Shown: piece after piece, positions 1-6,946 of the stretch | Layout of the letters: every line of letters starts with the position of its first letter | Position numbering within the stretch: the stretch's first letter is position 1 | From: Candidatus Brocadiia bacterium | GTDB lineage: Bacteria > Planctomycetota > MHYJ01 > WSZJ01 | Length of the DNA stretch: 32,292 nt | Reading direction: 5' to 3' | Assembly (NCBI GenBank): GCA_013360825.1 | Contig: JABWAY010000004.1 | Span: 1 to 32,292, forward strand | Made by a program: the position numbers and the translations under genes | The notes under the pieces: generated by a model | The model's input: the letters and a program-made list of their open reading frames with translations, nothing else | Told to the model about the DNA's origin: nothing | Database searches by the model: none

Positions 1-1464
1 GCTGCGATGGCTCGATCCACGCCGCACGCCGAACTCAAAATCATCGCCGATCCGGAACGACTGGGCCCCGCTGAACGGGCCGGTGAGGCCGCCGACGTCG
101 ATGAACTGGCAGCGCCAGTAGTACACCGTATCGCGCTGCAGGGAGATCAGGATCTGAAGGTCCGGACACCGGGCATCGTCCGGAAGCGGGGCCCCGAGCA
201 GGATCGTCCCCGAGTCGTAGTCGATGAGCGTGAAGGTGGGATCTTCGGACACCTGGAACCGGACCTGGCCTGCGAAGTCCGGCGCGACGTTGGCGTCGCG
301 GAAGATGGCGCTGAAGACCGGCTGCTCATCGATCACGGGGCTGACGAATCCTCCGTCTCCATTCTGGGCCCCGTTGTTCTGGGTGTTCACAAACAGCGTA
401 TCGGGAGCGAGCGGCGCCAGATTGGCCTCGACGGTGAACAGCTCGGCCGCCGTGAACGCGCTCAGGTTTCCGGCGCTGTCACGGGCACGGACCCGCCACG
501 AGTAGGCGCCGGGAACGAGCGCCTGAGTCACGCTCGACGGCGTCGGGGTCAGCGTCAAGTCGGGAGACGGGATGGTCCCGAGGTTGTCGATTTCGACCAC
601 GTACGTCACCGCGGCGGGGCCGCAGGGCCCCGTGTCGGTGGCATCGGTCCAGTCGAACGCGACCGGGGAGACGACTGTCGGCCCTCCGACCGGCGCGAGC
701 TGGGTCGGCACCGTCGGCGCGGCCAGGTCCGCCGCCGGGCAGGTGACCGTCAGATTGTCGATGAACCAGCCCGTCAGCTCCTCTTCGGCGTCAATCCCCA
801 AACCACCGACGTCGCCGAGGTACCCGGTGATCTGGACCCGGAACCTGACCTGCAGGTCGATCGCCGTAATGGCCGCGAACTCGGGGAGGAGGTCGAGGAA
901 AAACGTGATGATGTAGTGATCGTGCATGCCGGCGCCCTCGGCGATCGTGTCGGCGCTCGCCGGAGCCGTGTCCACGTTCGCAAACTGCCGGGTCATGACA
1001 ACGGATCCCGTCGACGCGTCGATGAAATCGACGAAGCGATTGTGGAACGCGGTCTCGTCGTTGCAGGAGTCCATCTCGTACATCTCCGTGAACGACAGCG
1101 TCACCCCGGTCAGCGTCGTCAGCGAGATGACCGGGCTGGTGACGCTCGACTCGAAGGGCGTCCCGGTCGCGGCACCGTAGGCGATCGCGACCCCGTCATT
1201 CCAGTTCAGGCAACCCGCGCCCGCAAAGACAGTCCCGACGAGTGCGACATCAGCCAGTCCGCAGCCATACATCCCGGAGGTGGTCGCAGGCGTCGCGTCG
1301 GCTGCCCACTGCACCCCCGGGGTCCCCACCGGCCCGTCCACGGACCAGCCGGCGGGAAGGGGAGCGTCGAACGTCTCGGAGTAAATGACCGACTGGGCCT
1401 GACCGGCGGACGCCACCACCAGCAGGATCAGCAGAGCCAGTCCTGACTTGAGATCACGCAACAT
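1..1464 (-). CDS. Secreted adhesin-like protein with Fn3-type region (3' end outside window)
   Basis: The frame is open from an ATG at 1464 to the window edge (488 codons, no stop), so the C-terminus is missing. The N-terminus is a Sec signal peptide: MLRDLK, a hydrophobic core rich in Leu/Val, then a likely cleavage after AQA/AQS near residue 24. Residues about 28-240 start with SETFDAPLPAGW, the usual opening of cleaved-adhesin/MAM-like jelly-roll domains (F-x-x-x-LPAGW), and contain many Thr, Ser, Val and acidic residues typical of extracellular beta-sandwiches. Residues about 250-350 include YSWRVRARDSAGNLSAFT, a classical fibronectin-III-like strand pattern, and a second similar unit follows. 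A GGGGAG-type ribosome site lies about 8 bases before the ATG. Likely exported and cell-surface or extracellular; the ligand is unknown. It is divergent from the RNase D gene. Confidence 0.8.
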   Translation of the reverse strand, partial: MLRDLKSGLALLILLVVASAGQAQSVIYSETFDAPLPAGWSVDGPVGTPGVQWAADATPATTSGMYGCGLADVALVGTVFAGAGCLNWNDGVAIAYGAATGTPFESSVTSPVISLTTLTGVTLSFTEMYEMDSCNDETAFHNRFVDFIDASTGSVVMTRQFANVDTAPASADTIAEGAGMHDHYIITFFLDLLPEFAAITAIDLQVRFRVQITGYLGDVGGLGIDAEEELTGWFIDNLTVTCPAADLAAPTVPTQLAPVGGPTVVSPVAFDWTDATDTGPCGPAAVTYVVEIDNLGTIPSPDLTLTPTPSSVTQALVPGAYSWRVRARDSAGNLSAFTAAELFTVEANLAPLAPDTLFVNTQNNGAQNGDGGFVSPVIDEQPVFSAIFRDANVAPDFAGQVRFQVSEDPTFTLIDYDSGTILLGAPLPDDARCPDLQILISLQRDTVYYWRCQFIDVGGLTGPFSGAQSFRIGDDFEFGVRRGSSHRS

Positions 1465-1619
1465 CGACACTCTCCCCTTTCGCGACTGCGAACCCTCAGA
1501 ACCGGCGCTCGACCGCACCCCGCCGGCACAGGCCGGAAGCCTACTGAATCGGCACGGCCTGAACAAGGTTCTTTCCGCCGTTTCTTTCCCCCCGGTTTGC
1601 TGCCCGCCGCGCCGATTTC

Positions 1620-1628
1620 TGGTACAAC
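1620..1628 (+). promoter_or_regulatory. Candidate extended -10 box upstream of the RNase D gene
   Basis: TG-G-TACAAC resembles an extended -10 element and ends 8 bases before the ATG at 1637. No Shine-Dalgarno sequence is visible, so a leaderless or near-leaderless transcript is possible. No good -35 is present. Confidence 0.3.
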
Positions 1629-1636
1629 CCCGACCG

Positions 1637-2563
1637 ATGCCCTCCCCCTTCCCAGGCCCGGAACAATTCAAAGAAGCGCTTCCCTTCCCGATCCACTGGG
1701 TCTCCGACGCGGAGTCCGCGGCGCCGCTGCGGGAGCGTCTCCTGGCGAGGACGGAACCCTGGGGAATCGACATCGAGACGACGCTGACCGGGCAACACCA
1801 CTGCGAGGTGGCGCTGGTGCAGATCTCGGACGGGCGGGAAGCGTGGCTGGTCGACTCGCTCGCGTTCGACTACAAGCCCGTCATCGAGGCCCTGTACGCG
1901 AGTCCCCTGCACTTTGTCATCGTCCACGGCGGGATCGGCGACCTGGCCGTGCTGAAGCGGGTGCTGCGGGTGATGCCCGACCAGGTGTTCGACACCCTGG
2001 TCGCCGCGCAGGTGCTGGGGATCCCGAGTCCGAATCTCCGGGAGCTGGCGCGGGAATGCCTGATGGTGACGATGACGAAAGGCAGCCAGCAGTCGAACTG
2101 GCGCGTGCGCCCGCTGTCGCCGGGCCAATACCGTTACGGCGCCCTGGACGCCTGGGTTCTCCCCGGGATCGCCCGGGTTCTCAGCGCGCGGGTCGCGGCG
2201 GCGGGGAAGACCGAGGACACGCGGGAGGGGACCCGGGCGATGCTGGAGGCGGTCCGGACGTACGAGCCGCCGAAGATCCACCCCTACGAGGTCGGGTTCT
2301 CCCGGCGGACCCGGGACCGCGGGGCCCGCGCGCGGCTCCACGCCCTCCTCGACTGGCGCACGGTCATGGCGAACCGGGGGAACATCGCGCTCCTGATGTC
2401 GGTCGGGAACCGGATTCTCGGGACGCTGGCGGAGCGGAATCCGCGGAACGAGGCGGAGCTGGTTTCGGCCGGATTCCCGCGCGCCCTTGCCCGCCGGTAC
2501 GGGGACAAGATCCTGCGGGTGCTCGCTTCCGTCCACGAACCGGACGAGCCAAAGTCGCATTGA
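1637..2563 (+). CDS. rnd: RNase D-type 3'-5' exoribonuclease with HRDC domain
   Basis: A 308-residue DEDDy exonuclease. RNase D trims the 3' ends of tRNA precursors in the cytoplasm. Exo motif I is GIDIETT (D45, E47), motif II is in VHGGIGDLAVL (D102) and motif III is YRYGALDAW (Y167 and D171 in the YxxxD arrangement). Residues about 225-300 form an HRDC nucleic-acid-binding domain (RARLHALLDWR..MANRGNIALLM..NRILGTLAERNP). The protein is shorter than E. coli RNase D (about 375), consistent with one HRDC domain instead of two. I chose ATG 1637 because homology begins just after it; the frame is open further upstream to 1448 but that part is low-complexity and overlaps the divergent gene. No Shine-Dalgarno is visible. 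The neighbouring tRNA-Val starts 38 bases after the stop, which suits a tRNA-processing enzyme, although the tRNA has its own promoter. Confidence 0.88.
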   Translation: MPSPFPGPEQFKEALPFPIHWVSDAESAAPLRERLLARTEPWGIDIETTLTGQHHCEVALVQISDGREAWLVDSLAFDYKPVIEALYASPLHFVIVHGGIGDLAVLKRVLRVMPDQVFDTLVAAQVLGIPSPNLRELARECLMVTMTKGSQQSNWRVRPLSPGQYRYGALDAWVLPGIARVLSARVAAAGKTEDTREGTRAMLEAVRTYEPPKIHPYEVGFSRRTRDRGARARLHALLDWRTVMANRGNIALLMSVGNRILGTLAERNPRNEAELVSAGFPRALARRYGDKILRVLASVHEPDEPKSH

Positions 2564-2588
2564 CAGGGTGGGGGGATGTCCGTAAGAT
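2560..2588 (+). promoter_or_regulatory. Promoter of tRNA-Val
   Basis: TTGACA at 2560-2565, a 17-base spacer and TAAGAT at 2583-2588. The -35 box overlaps the TGA stop of the RNase D gene. The tRNA begins 13 bases after the -10 box, as expected for a stable-RNA promoter. Confidence 0.8.
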
Positions 2589-2601
2589 CCCCCGCTCTTC
2601 G

Positions 2602-2675
2602 GGGCGGATAGTTCAGCTGGCTAGAACGCCTGCTCGACACGCAGGAGGTCACAGGTTCAAATCCTGTTCCGCCCA
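2602..2675 (+). tRNA. tRNA-Val(GAC)
   Basis: A full cloverleaf of 74 bases. The 7-bp acceptor stem is GGGCGGA/TCCGCCC, the D stem GTTC/GAAC, the anticodon stem CCTGC/GCAGG at 2629-2633 and 2641-2645, and the T stem ACAGG/CCTGT with loop TTCAAAT. The anticodon GAC is at 2636-2638 and the discriminator base is A, both consistent with valine identity. CCA is not encoded. Two oddities: position 33 is C (base 2635) instead of the near-universal U, and the D arm, anticodon stem and variable loop look like a tRNA-Asp body. Confidence 0.9.
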
Positions 2676-2822
2676 TCCGGCCGCCGGGGATTCCCCCGTG
2701 CGGCGCGGCGTCCCGGGAGGGGCGATTCCTCCGGGGCTTGCGGTGGGCCTGTCCGGGCCCCCGGACCTCGGCCCGGATCGGGGTCGCCTGCCGGGGGACC
2801 GACATTCGACGTCCGGCATTGC

Positions 2823-2922
2823 CCCCAATGGGAACACCGGGAATTCTCATTGCAATTCCAATGCGATTCCCGTAGACCATGTGGCCGAACCATTGACCAG
2901 CCATTCTCATTGGACCATTCTC
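2823..2922 (+). promoter_or_regulatory. AT-richer region with repeated CATTG/CAATG and ATTCTCATTG motifs
   Basis: This 258-base gap (2676-2933) holds an AT-richer stretch ahead of the basic protein. ATTCTCATTG occurs at 2843-2852 and again at 2903-2912, exactly 60 bases apart, with a partial copy (ATTCTC) at 2917-2922. CATTG-N6-CAATG at 2848-2863 is an inverted repeat. Candidate promoter hexamers exist (TTGCAA-17-TAGACC near 2851-2879; TTGACC at 2893) but none is convincing. The rest of the gap contains a GC hairpin at 2680-2704 just after the tRNA, without a T-run. Confidence 0.35.
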
Positions 2923-2933
2923 GGGGAGCCCAC

Positions 2934-3470
2934 ATGCCGGAGGTCGATCTGCACGCCGTCAAGGAGTACCTGAAAACACACCTGGCGCATTTCACGGAGC
3001 CGGCGCAGGTCCGGTTCCGGGAGATTCAGAAGCAGGTCAAGAGCCAGTTCGGGTACGGGATGTTCATGCCGCAGCTCTCCGCCCTGATCCGCGAAATCAA
3101 TCCGGCGCTCTCCAAGCCGCCGCGGAAGAAGGCCGGGAAGAAGAAGCCGGCCGGGAAACCCGGGCGGAAACCCGGGCGGAAGGCCGGACGGAAGCCCGGA
3201 CCGAAGCCGGGTCGGAAACCCGGACGGAAGCCGGGCCGGAAACCCGGGCGCCCCGCGGGCACCCGCCGTGGACCCGGTCGCCCCCGGGGAACCGGAAACA
3301 CGGCCGGCCAGTTCCTGATCAGGGTGGGACGGAAGCTCTCGTTCGCCCGCTCCCGGGACCACGTCCAGTCGATCATCGACAAAATGGTCGCCGCCGGACA
3401 GAGCCTCGGGCGCCTCAGGATTTTTTCGCTCTCCCCCGTCCGTGTCTCGACCCGGATCACGCTCGAGTAG
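2934..3470 (+). CDS. Lys/Arg/Gly/Pro-rich nucleoid-type protein
   Basis: A 178-residue, very basic protein with three parts. Residues 1-60 are a folded-looking alpha/beta segment (VDLHAVKEYLKTHLAHF...RFREIQKQVKSQFGYG). Residues 62-120 are a low-complexity tail built from KPGR-type tetrapeptides, ending in GRPAGTRRGPGRPRG, which resembles AT-hook cores (GRP flanked by basic residues). Residues 125-178 form a second compact segment. Such tails are typical of histone-H1-like or other nucleoid-binding proteins, so DNA or RNA binding is likely, but I do not recognise the flanking domains. GGGGAG lies 5-10 bases before ATG 2934. An in-frame ATG at 2850 has no such site. A hairpin terminator follows at 3491. 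Autoregulation through the repeats upstream is possible but unproven. Confidence 0.75.
   Translation: MPEVDLHAVKEYLKTHLAHFTEPAQVRFREIQKQVKSQFGYGMFMPQLSALIREINPALSKPPRKKAGKKKPAGKPGRKPGRKAGRKPGPKPGRKPGRKPGRKPGRPAGTRRGPGRPRGTGNTAGQFLIRVGRKLSFARSRDHVQSIIDKMVAAGQSLGRLRIFSLSPVRVSTRITLE
3156..3254 (+). repeat. 12-base tandem-like repeat encoding KPGR units
   Basis: Imperfect 12-base units of the form CGGAARCCCGGN repeat about eight times and encode KPGR, KAGR and KPGP tetrapeptides (residues 75-107 of the basic protein). The third codon positions vary, so the peptide repeat is conserved better than the DNA. Confidence 0.8.
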
Positions 3471-3490
3471 CCATCCCGACGACCTCCCGG

Positions 3491-3522
3491 CCCCGGCGAG
3501 ACCCGCCGGGGCTTCTTTTTTT
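3491..3522 (+). terminator. Rho-independent terminator of the basic-protein gene
   Basis: CCCCGGCG (3491-3498), a 5-base loop and CGCCGGGG (3504-3511), then CTTC and seven T to 3522. It lies 21 bases after the stop of the basic protein. Confidence 0.88.
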
Positions 3523-3546
3523 CCCCTGCGCACGCCCGCGCGGCCC

Positions 3547-3575
3547 TTGACGCCCCGCCCGGACCCCGATAGGAT
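3547..3575 (+). promoter_or_regulatory. Promoter of tRNA-Ala
   Basis: TTGACG at 3547-3552, a 17-base spacer and TAGGAT at 3570-3575. The tRNA begins 31 bases after the -10 box. Confidence 0.75.
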
Positions 3576-3606
3576 CCCCGCCCTCTTGACGGCGGCGCGT
3601 CGGCAT

Positions 3607-3679
3607 GGGGCTGTAGCTCAACTGGGAGAGCGCCAGAATCGCACTCTGGAGGTTGGCGGTTCGATCCCGCTCAGCTCCA
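3607..3679 (+). tRNA. tRNA-Ala(CGC)
   Basis: Cloverleaf with acceptor stem GGGGCTG/CAGCTCC, anticodon stem CCAGA/TCTGG (3633-3637, 3645-3649), T stem GGCGG/CCGCT with loop TTCGATC, and discriminator A at 3679. The anticodon CGC is at 3640-3642 and reads GCG. The G3-U70 wobble pair (bases 3609 and 3676), the main alanine identity element, is present. CCA is not encoded. Confidence 0.94.
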
Positions 3680-3769
3680 TCCCGACGCGCCGCCAACGAT
3701 CCGGATGACCTGCCCTTCGGGAAGTCAAGACATCGCCCGTCGCCCGCCCCCAGACCTGTCCGAAAGGAT

Positions 3770-3799
3770 TTGACTTCGCCCCGCCGCAAGGGTTACAAG
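3770..3799 (+). promoter_or_regulatory. Candidate promoter for the coiled-coil/actin-like pair
   Basis: TTGACT at 3770-3775, an 18-base spacer and TACAAG at 3794-3799, about 55 bases before the ATG of the coiled-coil gene. The -10 match is moderate. Confidence 0.45.
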
Positions 3800-3853
3800 C
3801 CATATTCCAACCCGGGCGGCCCAGGACGGGCCCAGTGGAGGTAGACCCCAGGC

Positions 3854-4672
3854 ATGTGGATCGTCAAAAACGTCCTTCGCGGCTCGATCCAGATCGAAGA
3901 CCTCAAGGTCAAGATCCCCGCCAAGGACTATTTCGACCTGGATAAGATCGGCCGGGAGCGCGCGGAACAGTCGCGCCAGCTCAAGCTTGCGATGGAGGAA
4001 GGCTACCTCCAGAACGTCAAGAAGTCCGACCCCGGGACCAACGAGGCCGTGCTGGTCAAGGAGGAGACCCGGAGCGAGATCAAGTCGAAGATCGAGGAAC
4101 TGCGCGCCGCGATCGTCAAGTCTCCCGACAAGGAGACGGTCCTGAAGGCGATCGGGGATCTCCGCGGCGTCCTGGCGGGCTCGAAGGATGTGGAACAGAT
4201 CCGCGCCGACTTCGACGACCTGAAGAAGCTGGTCTCCTCCATGGACGGCGACGGCGGCTGGCTCAAGAAGGAATTCGAGAAGCTGCGGACCTCGTTCTTC
4301 GACAAGGAGAAGGACGAGAAGACCCTGATGAAGCGGGAGGTCCTGGAGCTCCGGAAGGCGGTGCTCGAGGAGCGCGGACGGTCCCAGGCGGTGCTCACGC
4401 AGTTCAACGAGTTCCGGGACACCCTCCTCAAGGAATTCAAGGGGCTGCTCACCGGCCTGGTCGCCGCGGGCCCCCGCATGTCGGCCACCGGCGAGGGCGG
4501 CGAGGCCGTCGGCGAGCGCGTGCGCATGACCGAAGTCGAAATCAAGGCCCGCCTCAAGATGCTGGACCAGCGGGAAAAGGAACTGCAGGCGAACTTCGAA
4601 TCCATCGGAAGGAAAGTCGAGGGCGACATGGGTGCGGCCAATCAGGCCGACCTCCTGTCGGACCTCGAGTAA
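3854..4672 (+). CDS. Coiled-coil protein paired with an actin-like protein
   Basis: A 272-residue soluble, charged protein with no signal peptide or membrane helix. Residues 1-57 look like a small separate domain (WIVKNVLRGSIQIEDLKVKIP..YFDLDKIGRERAEQS..LKLAMEEGYLQNV). Residues about 68-205 are largely helical with heptad-like Leu/Ile/Val spacing (EIKSKIEELRAAI, LELRKAVLEERG, FRDTLLKEFKGLL), followed by a Gly-rich linker (206-220) and a final helix at about 222-258 (TEVEIKARLKMLDQREKELQANFESI). I do not recognise the family. GGAGGT lies 11 bases before ATG 3854. The actin-like gene starts 81 bases downstream with no terminator between them, so they are probably co-transcribed. A filament adaptor, nucleator or cargo linker is a plausible role, by inference from the neighbour only. 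Confidence 0.75.
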   Translation: MWIVKNVLRGSIQIEDLKVKIPAKDYFDLDKIGRERAEQSRQLKLAMEEGYLQNVKKSDPGTNEAVLVKEETRSEIKSKIEELRAAIVKSPDKETVLKAIGDLRGVLAGSKDVEQIRADFDDLKKLVSSMDGDGGWLKKEFEKLRTSFFDKEKDEKTLMKREVLELRKAVLEERGRSQAVLTQFNEFRDTLLKEFKGLLTGLVAAGPRMSATGEGGEAVGERVRMTEVEIKARLKMLDQREKELQANFESIGRKVEGDMGAANQADLLSDLE

Positions 4673-4753
4673 CATTGAGAACACGGTGCCGGCGCGGCGG
4701 CTGCGGCCGACCCGCCGGACCCATCGTCCACCTCTGGAAGAAAGGGGCCGGGA

Positions 4754-5836
4754 ATGTGCGCTAAGGGAGTCGACATCGGAACGTGCTTCCTTGTGGGAGC
4801 GGAGTTGAAAGACGGGAAGGAAGTGTTCACGATGGAACGTGACGCGTTCTTCTCGATGCCCAACGAGGACTTTGCAGAGGACATGCTGACGAAGTCGGGC
4901 GCCTTCTACATCATCAAGGGCGACCAGATCTACGTCGTCGGCGAGGACGCGTTGAAATTCTCGATGGTGACGGGAAATGCCAAGGACTATCGCCGCCCGA
5001 TGGCGAAAGGGGTGCTGAACCCCGGCGAGGAAGAAGCGATCTCGATGATGGAGGTGCTCCTCGAGGCCGTCGTCGGGAAGCCGAACTTCCCCGGTGAGAC
5101 CATCTGCGCGACGATGCCCGCGAACCCCGTCGACGCCGAATTCGACGTGACCTTCCACCGCATGGTGCTGGAGCGGTTCCTGAAGAAGATCGGGTACGAC
5201 GTGAAGTGCATCAACGAAGCCATGTGCATCATCTATGCCGAGAACCCGACCGTGACGATCAACAACGAGGTGCTGCCGTTCACGGGCATCGCGCTGTCGT
5301 TCGGGGCCGGCATGGTGAACCTCGCGGCCTCCTGGCGCGCGAAGAAGCTGCTCGAGTTCTCCTGCGGGCGTTCGGGAGACTGGATCGACCGGCAGGTCGC
5401 GAAGGTGCGGAGCGTGCCGGTGTCCAAGGTGCAGAGCCACAAGGAGAAGTACCTCAACTTCGACCGGATCGACCCGACCGACCAGCTCCTGGTCGCCCTC
5501 GAGATCTACTACGAGGACCTGATCCGCTACGTCATCGGGCACTTCCAGCAGCAGCTCAAGATGGCCAATGCGACGATCGACGAGCCGGTCGAGATCGTGA
5601 TCGCCGGCGGGACCTCCAAGCCGCCGGGATTCGTGGACCGGTTCAAGAACATCCTGCGCGAGATCGGTCTCCCGATCCCCGTGAAGGCCGTGCGCCATGC
5701 GAAGGACCCGCTGAAGGCGGTCGCGGCGGGCGCCCTGATCGCGGCGATTTCCGAGGAGAAGAAGCGCAAGGCCGCCTCCGCAGGCGAGGCAGCGCCGAAG
5801 GCTTCGGCCAAGAAGGACGTGCCGCTCATCAGCTGA
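4754..5836 (+). CDS. Actin-fold (MreB/ParM/Hsp70 superfamily) ATPase-like protein
   Basis: 360 residues, the usual size for bacterial actins. The phosphate-1 loop is GVDIGTCFLVGAE (D7, G9, T10). The connect-1 region is CINEAMCIIYA (N154, E155). The phosphate-2 position is ALSFGAGMVNLA (residues 180-191), where the expected Asp is Ser/Phe. The adenosine motif is VIAGGTSKPPGF (282-293). The C-terminal helix (about 317-333) is followed by a Lys/Ala-rich tail (335-360) that looks disordered. There is no membrane helix and no amphipathic N-terminus like that of MreB. It is not obviously MreB, FtsA or ParM, and no mreC/mreD or pilM-N-O neighbours are present. AAGGGG precedes ATG 4754, and a strong terminator follows. 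Probably a cytoplasmic filament or scaffold working with the upstream coiled-coil protein; the process served is unknown. Confidence 0.82.
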   Translation: MCAKGVDIGTCFLVGAELKDGKEVFTMERDAFFSMPNEDFAEDMLTKSGAFYIIKGDQIYVVGEDALKFSMVTGNAKDYRRPMAKGVLNPGEEEAISMMEVLLEAVVGKPNFPGETICATMPANPVDAEFDVTFHRMVLERFLKKIGYDVKCINEAMCIIYAENPTVTINNEVLPFTGIALSFGAGMVNLAASWRAKKLLEFSCGRSGDWIDRQVAKVRSVPVSKVQSHKEKYLNFDRIDPTDQLLVALEIYYEDLIRYVIGHFQQQLKMANATIDEPVEIVIAGGTSKPPGFVDRFKNILREIGLPIPVKAVRHAKDPLKAVAAGALIAAISEEKKRKAASAGEAAPKASAKKDVPLIS

Positions 5837-5856
5837 TTCCGGACCTGAAGACACGA

Positions 5857-5890
5857 GAAGGGGCGGCACATGCCGCCCCTTCTTTTTTTT
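5857..5890 (+). terminator. Strong rho-independent terminator after the actin-like gene
   Basis: A 12-bp perfect stem, GAAGGGGCGGCA (5857-5868) with TGCCGCCCCTTC (5871-5882), then eight T to 5890. It starts 20 bases after the actin-like stop. Confidence 0.95.
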
Positions 5891-5935
5891 GGGGTGGGTC
5901 CGATGCGGGAGGGGGGAAAACAGGGCCGGGGAGCC

Positions 5936-6931
5936 ATGCGCCTGCTGGTGTCGGCGGGGGCGGGGCTGGTGGCGCTGTTGGTGCTGGCCTGGTGGGTGGA
6001 TCTCCCGGCGGCGGGGCGTGCGCTCGGGCGGGCCGGGATCGCGGGGGCCGGGTCGATGGGTCTCCTGTGTGCGGCGGCCCTGGGCCTGCATGCGGCGGCC
6101 TGGCACCTCCTGTTGCGGGCGCAGGGGGTGCGCACGGGGGCGGCGACGACGGGCGCTTCGTTCCTCATGGGAAACGCCGTGGCCTGGGCGACGCCCTCGC
6201 TTTACCTCGGCGGGGAGCCGATCCGGATCTGGCACATTGCGCGGGTGAGCGGTTCGCTGAAGCGGGACGTCGCGGCGACGGTGGTCGTGCACAAGTTTGC
6301 CGAGTTCGCCGGGTTCCTGACGGCGTTTCTTGTCTGCGCGGGGGCGATGGTGTGGAGCTTTGATCTGCCACCGGCGTTGAAATGGAGTGCGGTCGGCCTG
6401 TCGGGAGTGCTGCTGCTGGCGTTTCTGGTGCTGGCGGGGGCGCTGCTGAGGCGGTGGCCGCTGGTCTCGGGGCTGATAAGGAGGGCTGGGCCGCGATGGG
6501 CGGGGGCCCGGGACGCGGCGCGGGACATGGAGGAGCGGATCGGGGAAACGATGCGGGAGCGGCGTGGGGCTTTCTTCGGCTGCCTCGCGCTGGCCGGGGC
6601 GCCGATTGTGCTCGTGGCCGCGAAGCCGCTTGTGTTCTTCGCCTGCCTGGGCCGGACGCTGTCCTTTCCCGAGGTCGCGCTGCTGTTTGTCCTGACGCAG
6701 CTCGTCCTCGCCCTTCAGTTCACCCCCGGTGGCCTGGGGGTCTTCGAGGGCGGAGTGATCGGAGCGTTCGCCCTGATCGGGATCGGAGGGGCGGAGGCGA
6801 TGGCGTACGCCGCGGCGCAGCGGATTGCGGACGCGGTGCTGGTCGGGGGCGGCGTTGCGCTGGCGATCCGGGGTGGGGCCGGGGCGTTTCTCCGCGGAGG
6901 GCCCGACCCTTCCCCGCCTTCGGGTCCCTGA
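5936..6931 (+). CDS. UPF0104/YbhN-type integral membrane protein (LPG synthase TM region)
   Basis: 331 residues, dominated by hydrophobic segments (about 7-8 helices), starting MRLLVSAGAGLVALLVLAW. Family signatures seen are the loop SFLMGNAVAWATPSLYLGGEPIR, where the first part contains the conserved (T/A)PS..GGEP, a helix with HKFAEFAGF, and QFTPGGLGVFEGG near residue 265, matching the PGGxGxxE motif of the lysylphosphatidylglycerol-synthase membrane-domain/YbhN family. Stand-alone members are inner-membrane proteins of mostly unclear function, sometimes tied to lipid or polyisoprenoid flipping. An in-frame ATG at 5870 sits inside the terminator of the previous gene and another at 5903 lies between. 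I prefer 5936 because GGGGAG is next to it and the first helix starts there, but 5903 is possible. It converges with the PilZ regulator, 15 bases away. Confidence 0.82.
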   Translation: MRLLVSAGAGLVALLVLAWWVDLPAAGRALGRAGIAGAGSMGLLCAAALGLHAAAWHLLLRAQGVRTGAATTGASFLMGNAVAWATPSLYLGGEPIRIWHIARVSGSLKRDVAATVVVHKFAEFAGFLTAFLVCAGAMVWSFDLPPALKWSAVGLSGVLLLAFLVLAGALLRRWPLVSGLIRRAGPRWAGARDAARDMEERIGETMRERRGAFFGCLALAGAPIVLVAAKPLVFFACLGRTLSFPEVALLFVLTQLVLALQFTPGGLGVFEGGVIGAFALIGIGGAEAMAYAAAQRIADAVLVGGGVALAIRGGAGAFLRGGPDPSPPSGP

Positions 6932-6946
6932 ATACCTGCGGGCGGG

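Noticed and set aside
2602..2675. tRNA-Asp
   Set aside because: The body is Asp-like but the anticodon is GAC, not GTC, and the discriminator is A rather than G, so valine is the better call.
2680..2704. Terminator of tRNA-Val
   Set aside because: The hairpin is present but no T-run follows, so I only mention it.
3156..3254. CRISPR or minisatellite
   Set aside because: The 12-base units have no spacers and lie in frame within the basic-protein gene. They are coding repeats.
5870..5935. Upstream ATG start at 5870 for the UPF0104-type gene
   Set aside because: It would begin inside the terminator hairpin of the actin-like gene and adds a segment with no family similarity.
3725..6292. 855-codon open frame on the minus strand opposite the coiled-coil and actin-like genes
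   Set aside because: It crosses the terminator and two genes with clear plus-strand evidence, and its composition (Leu/Asp/His/Arg-rich) is typical of antisense frames.
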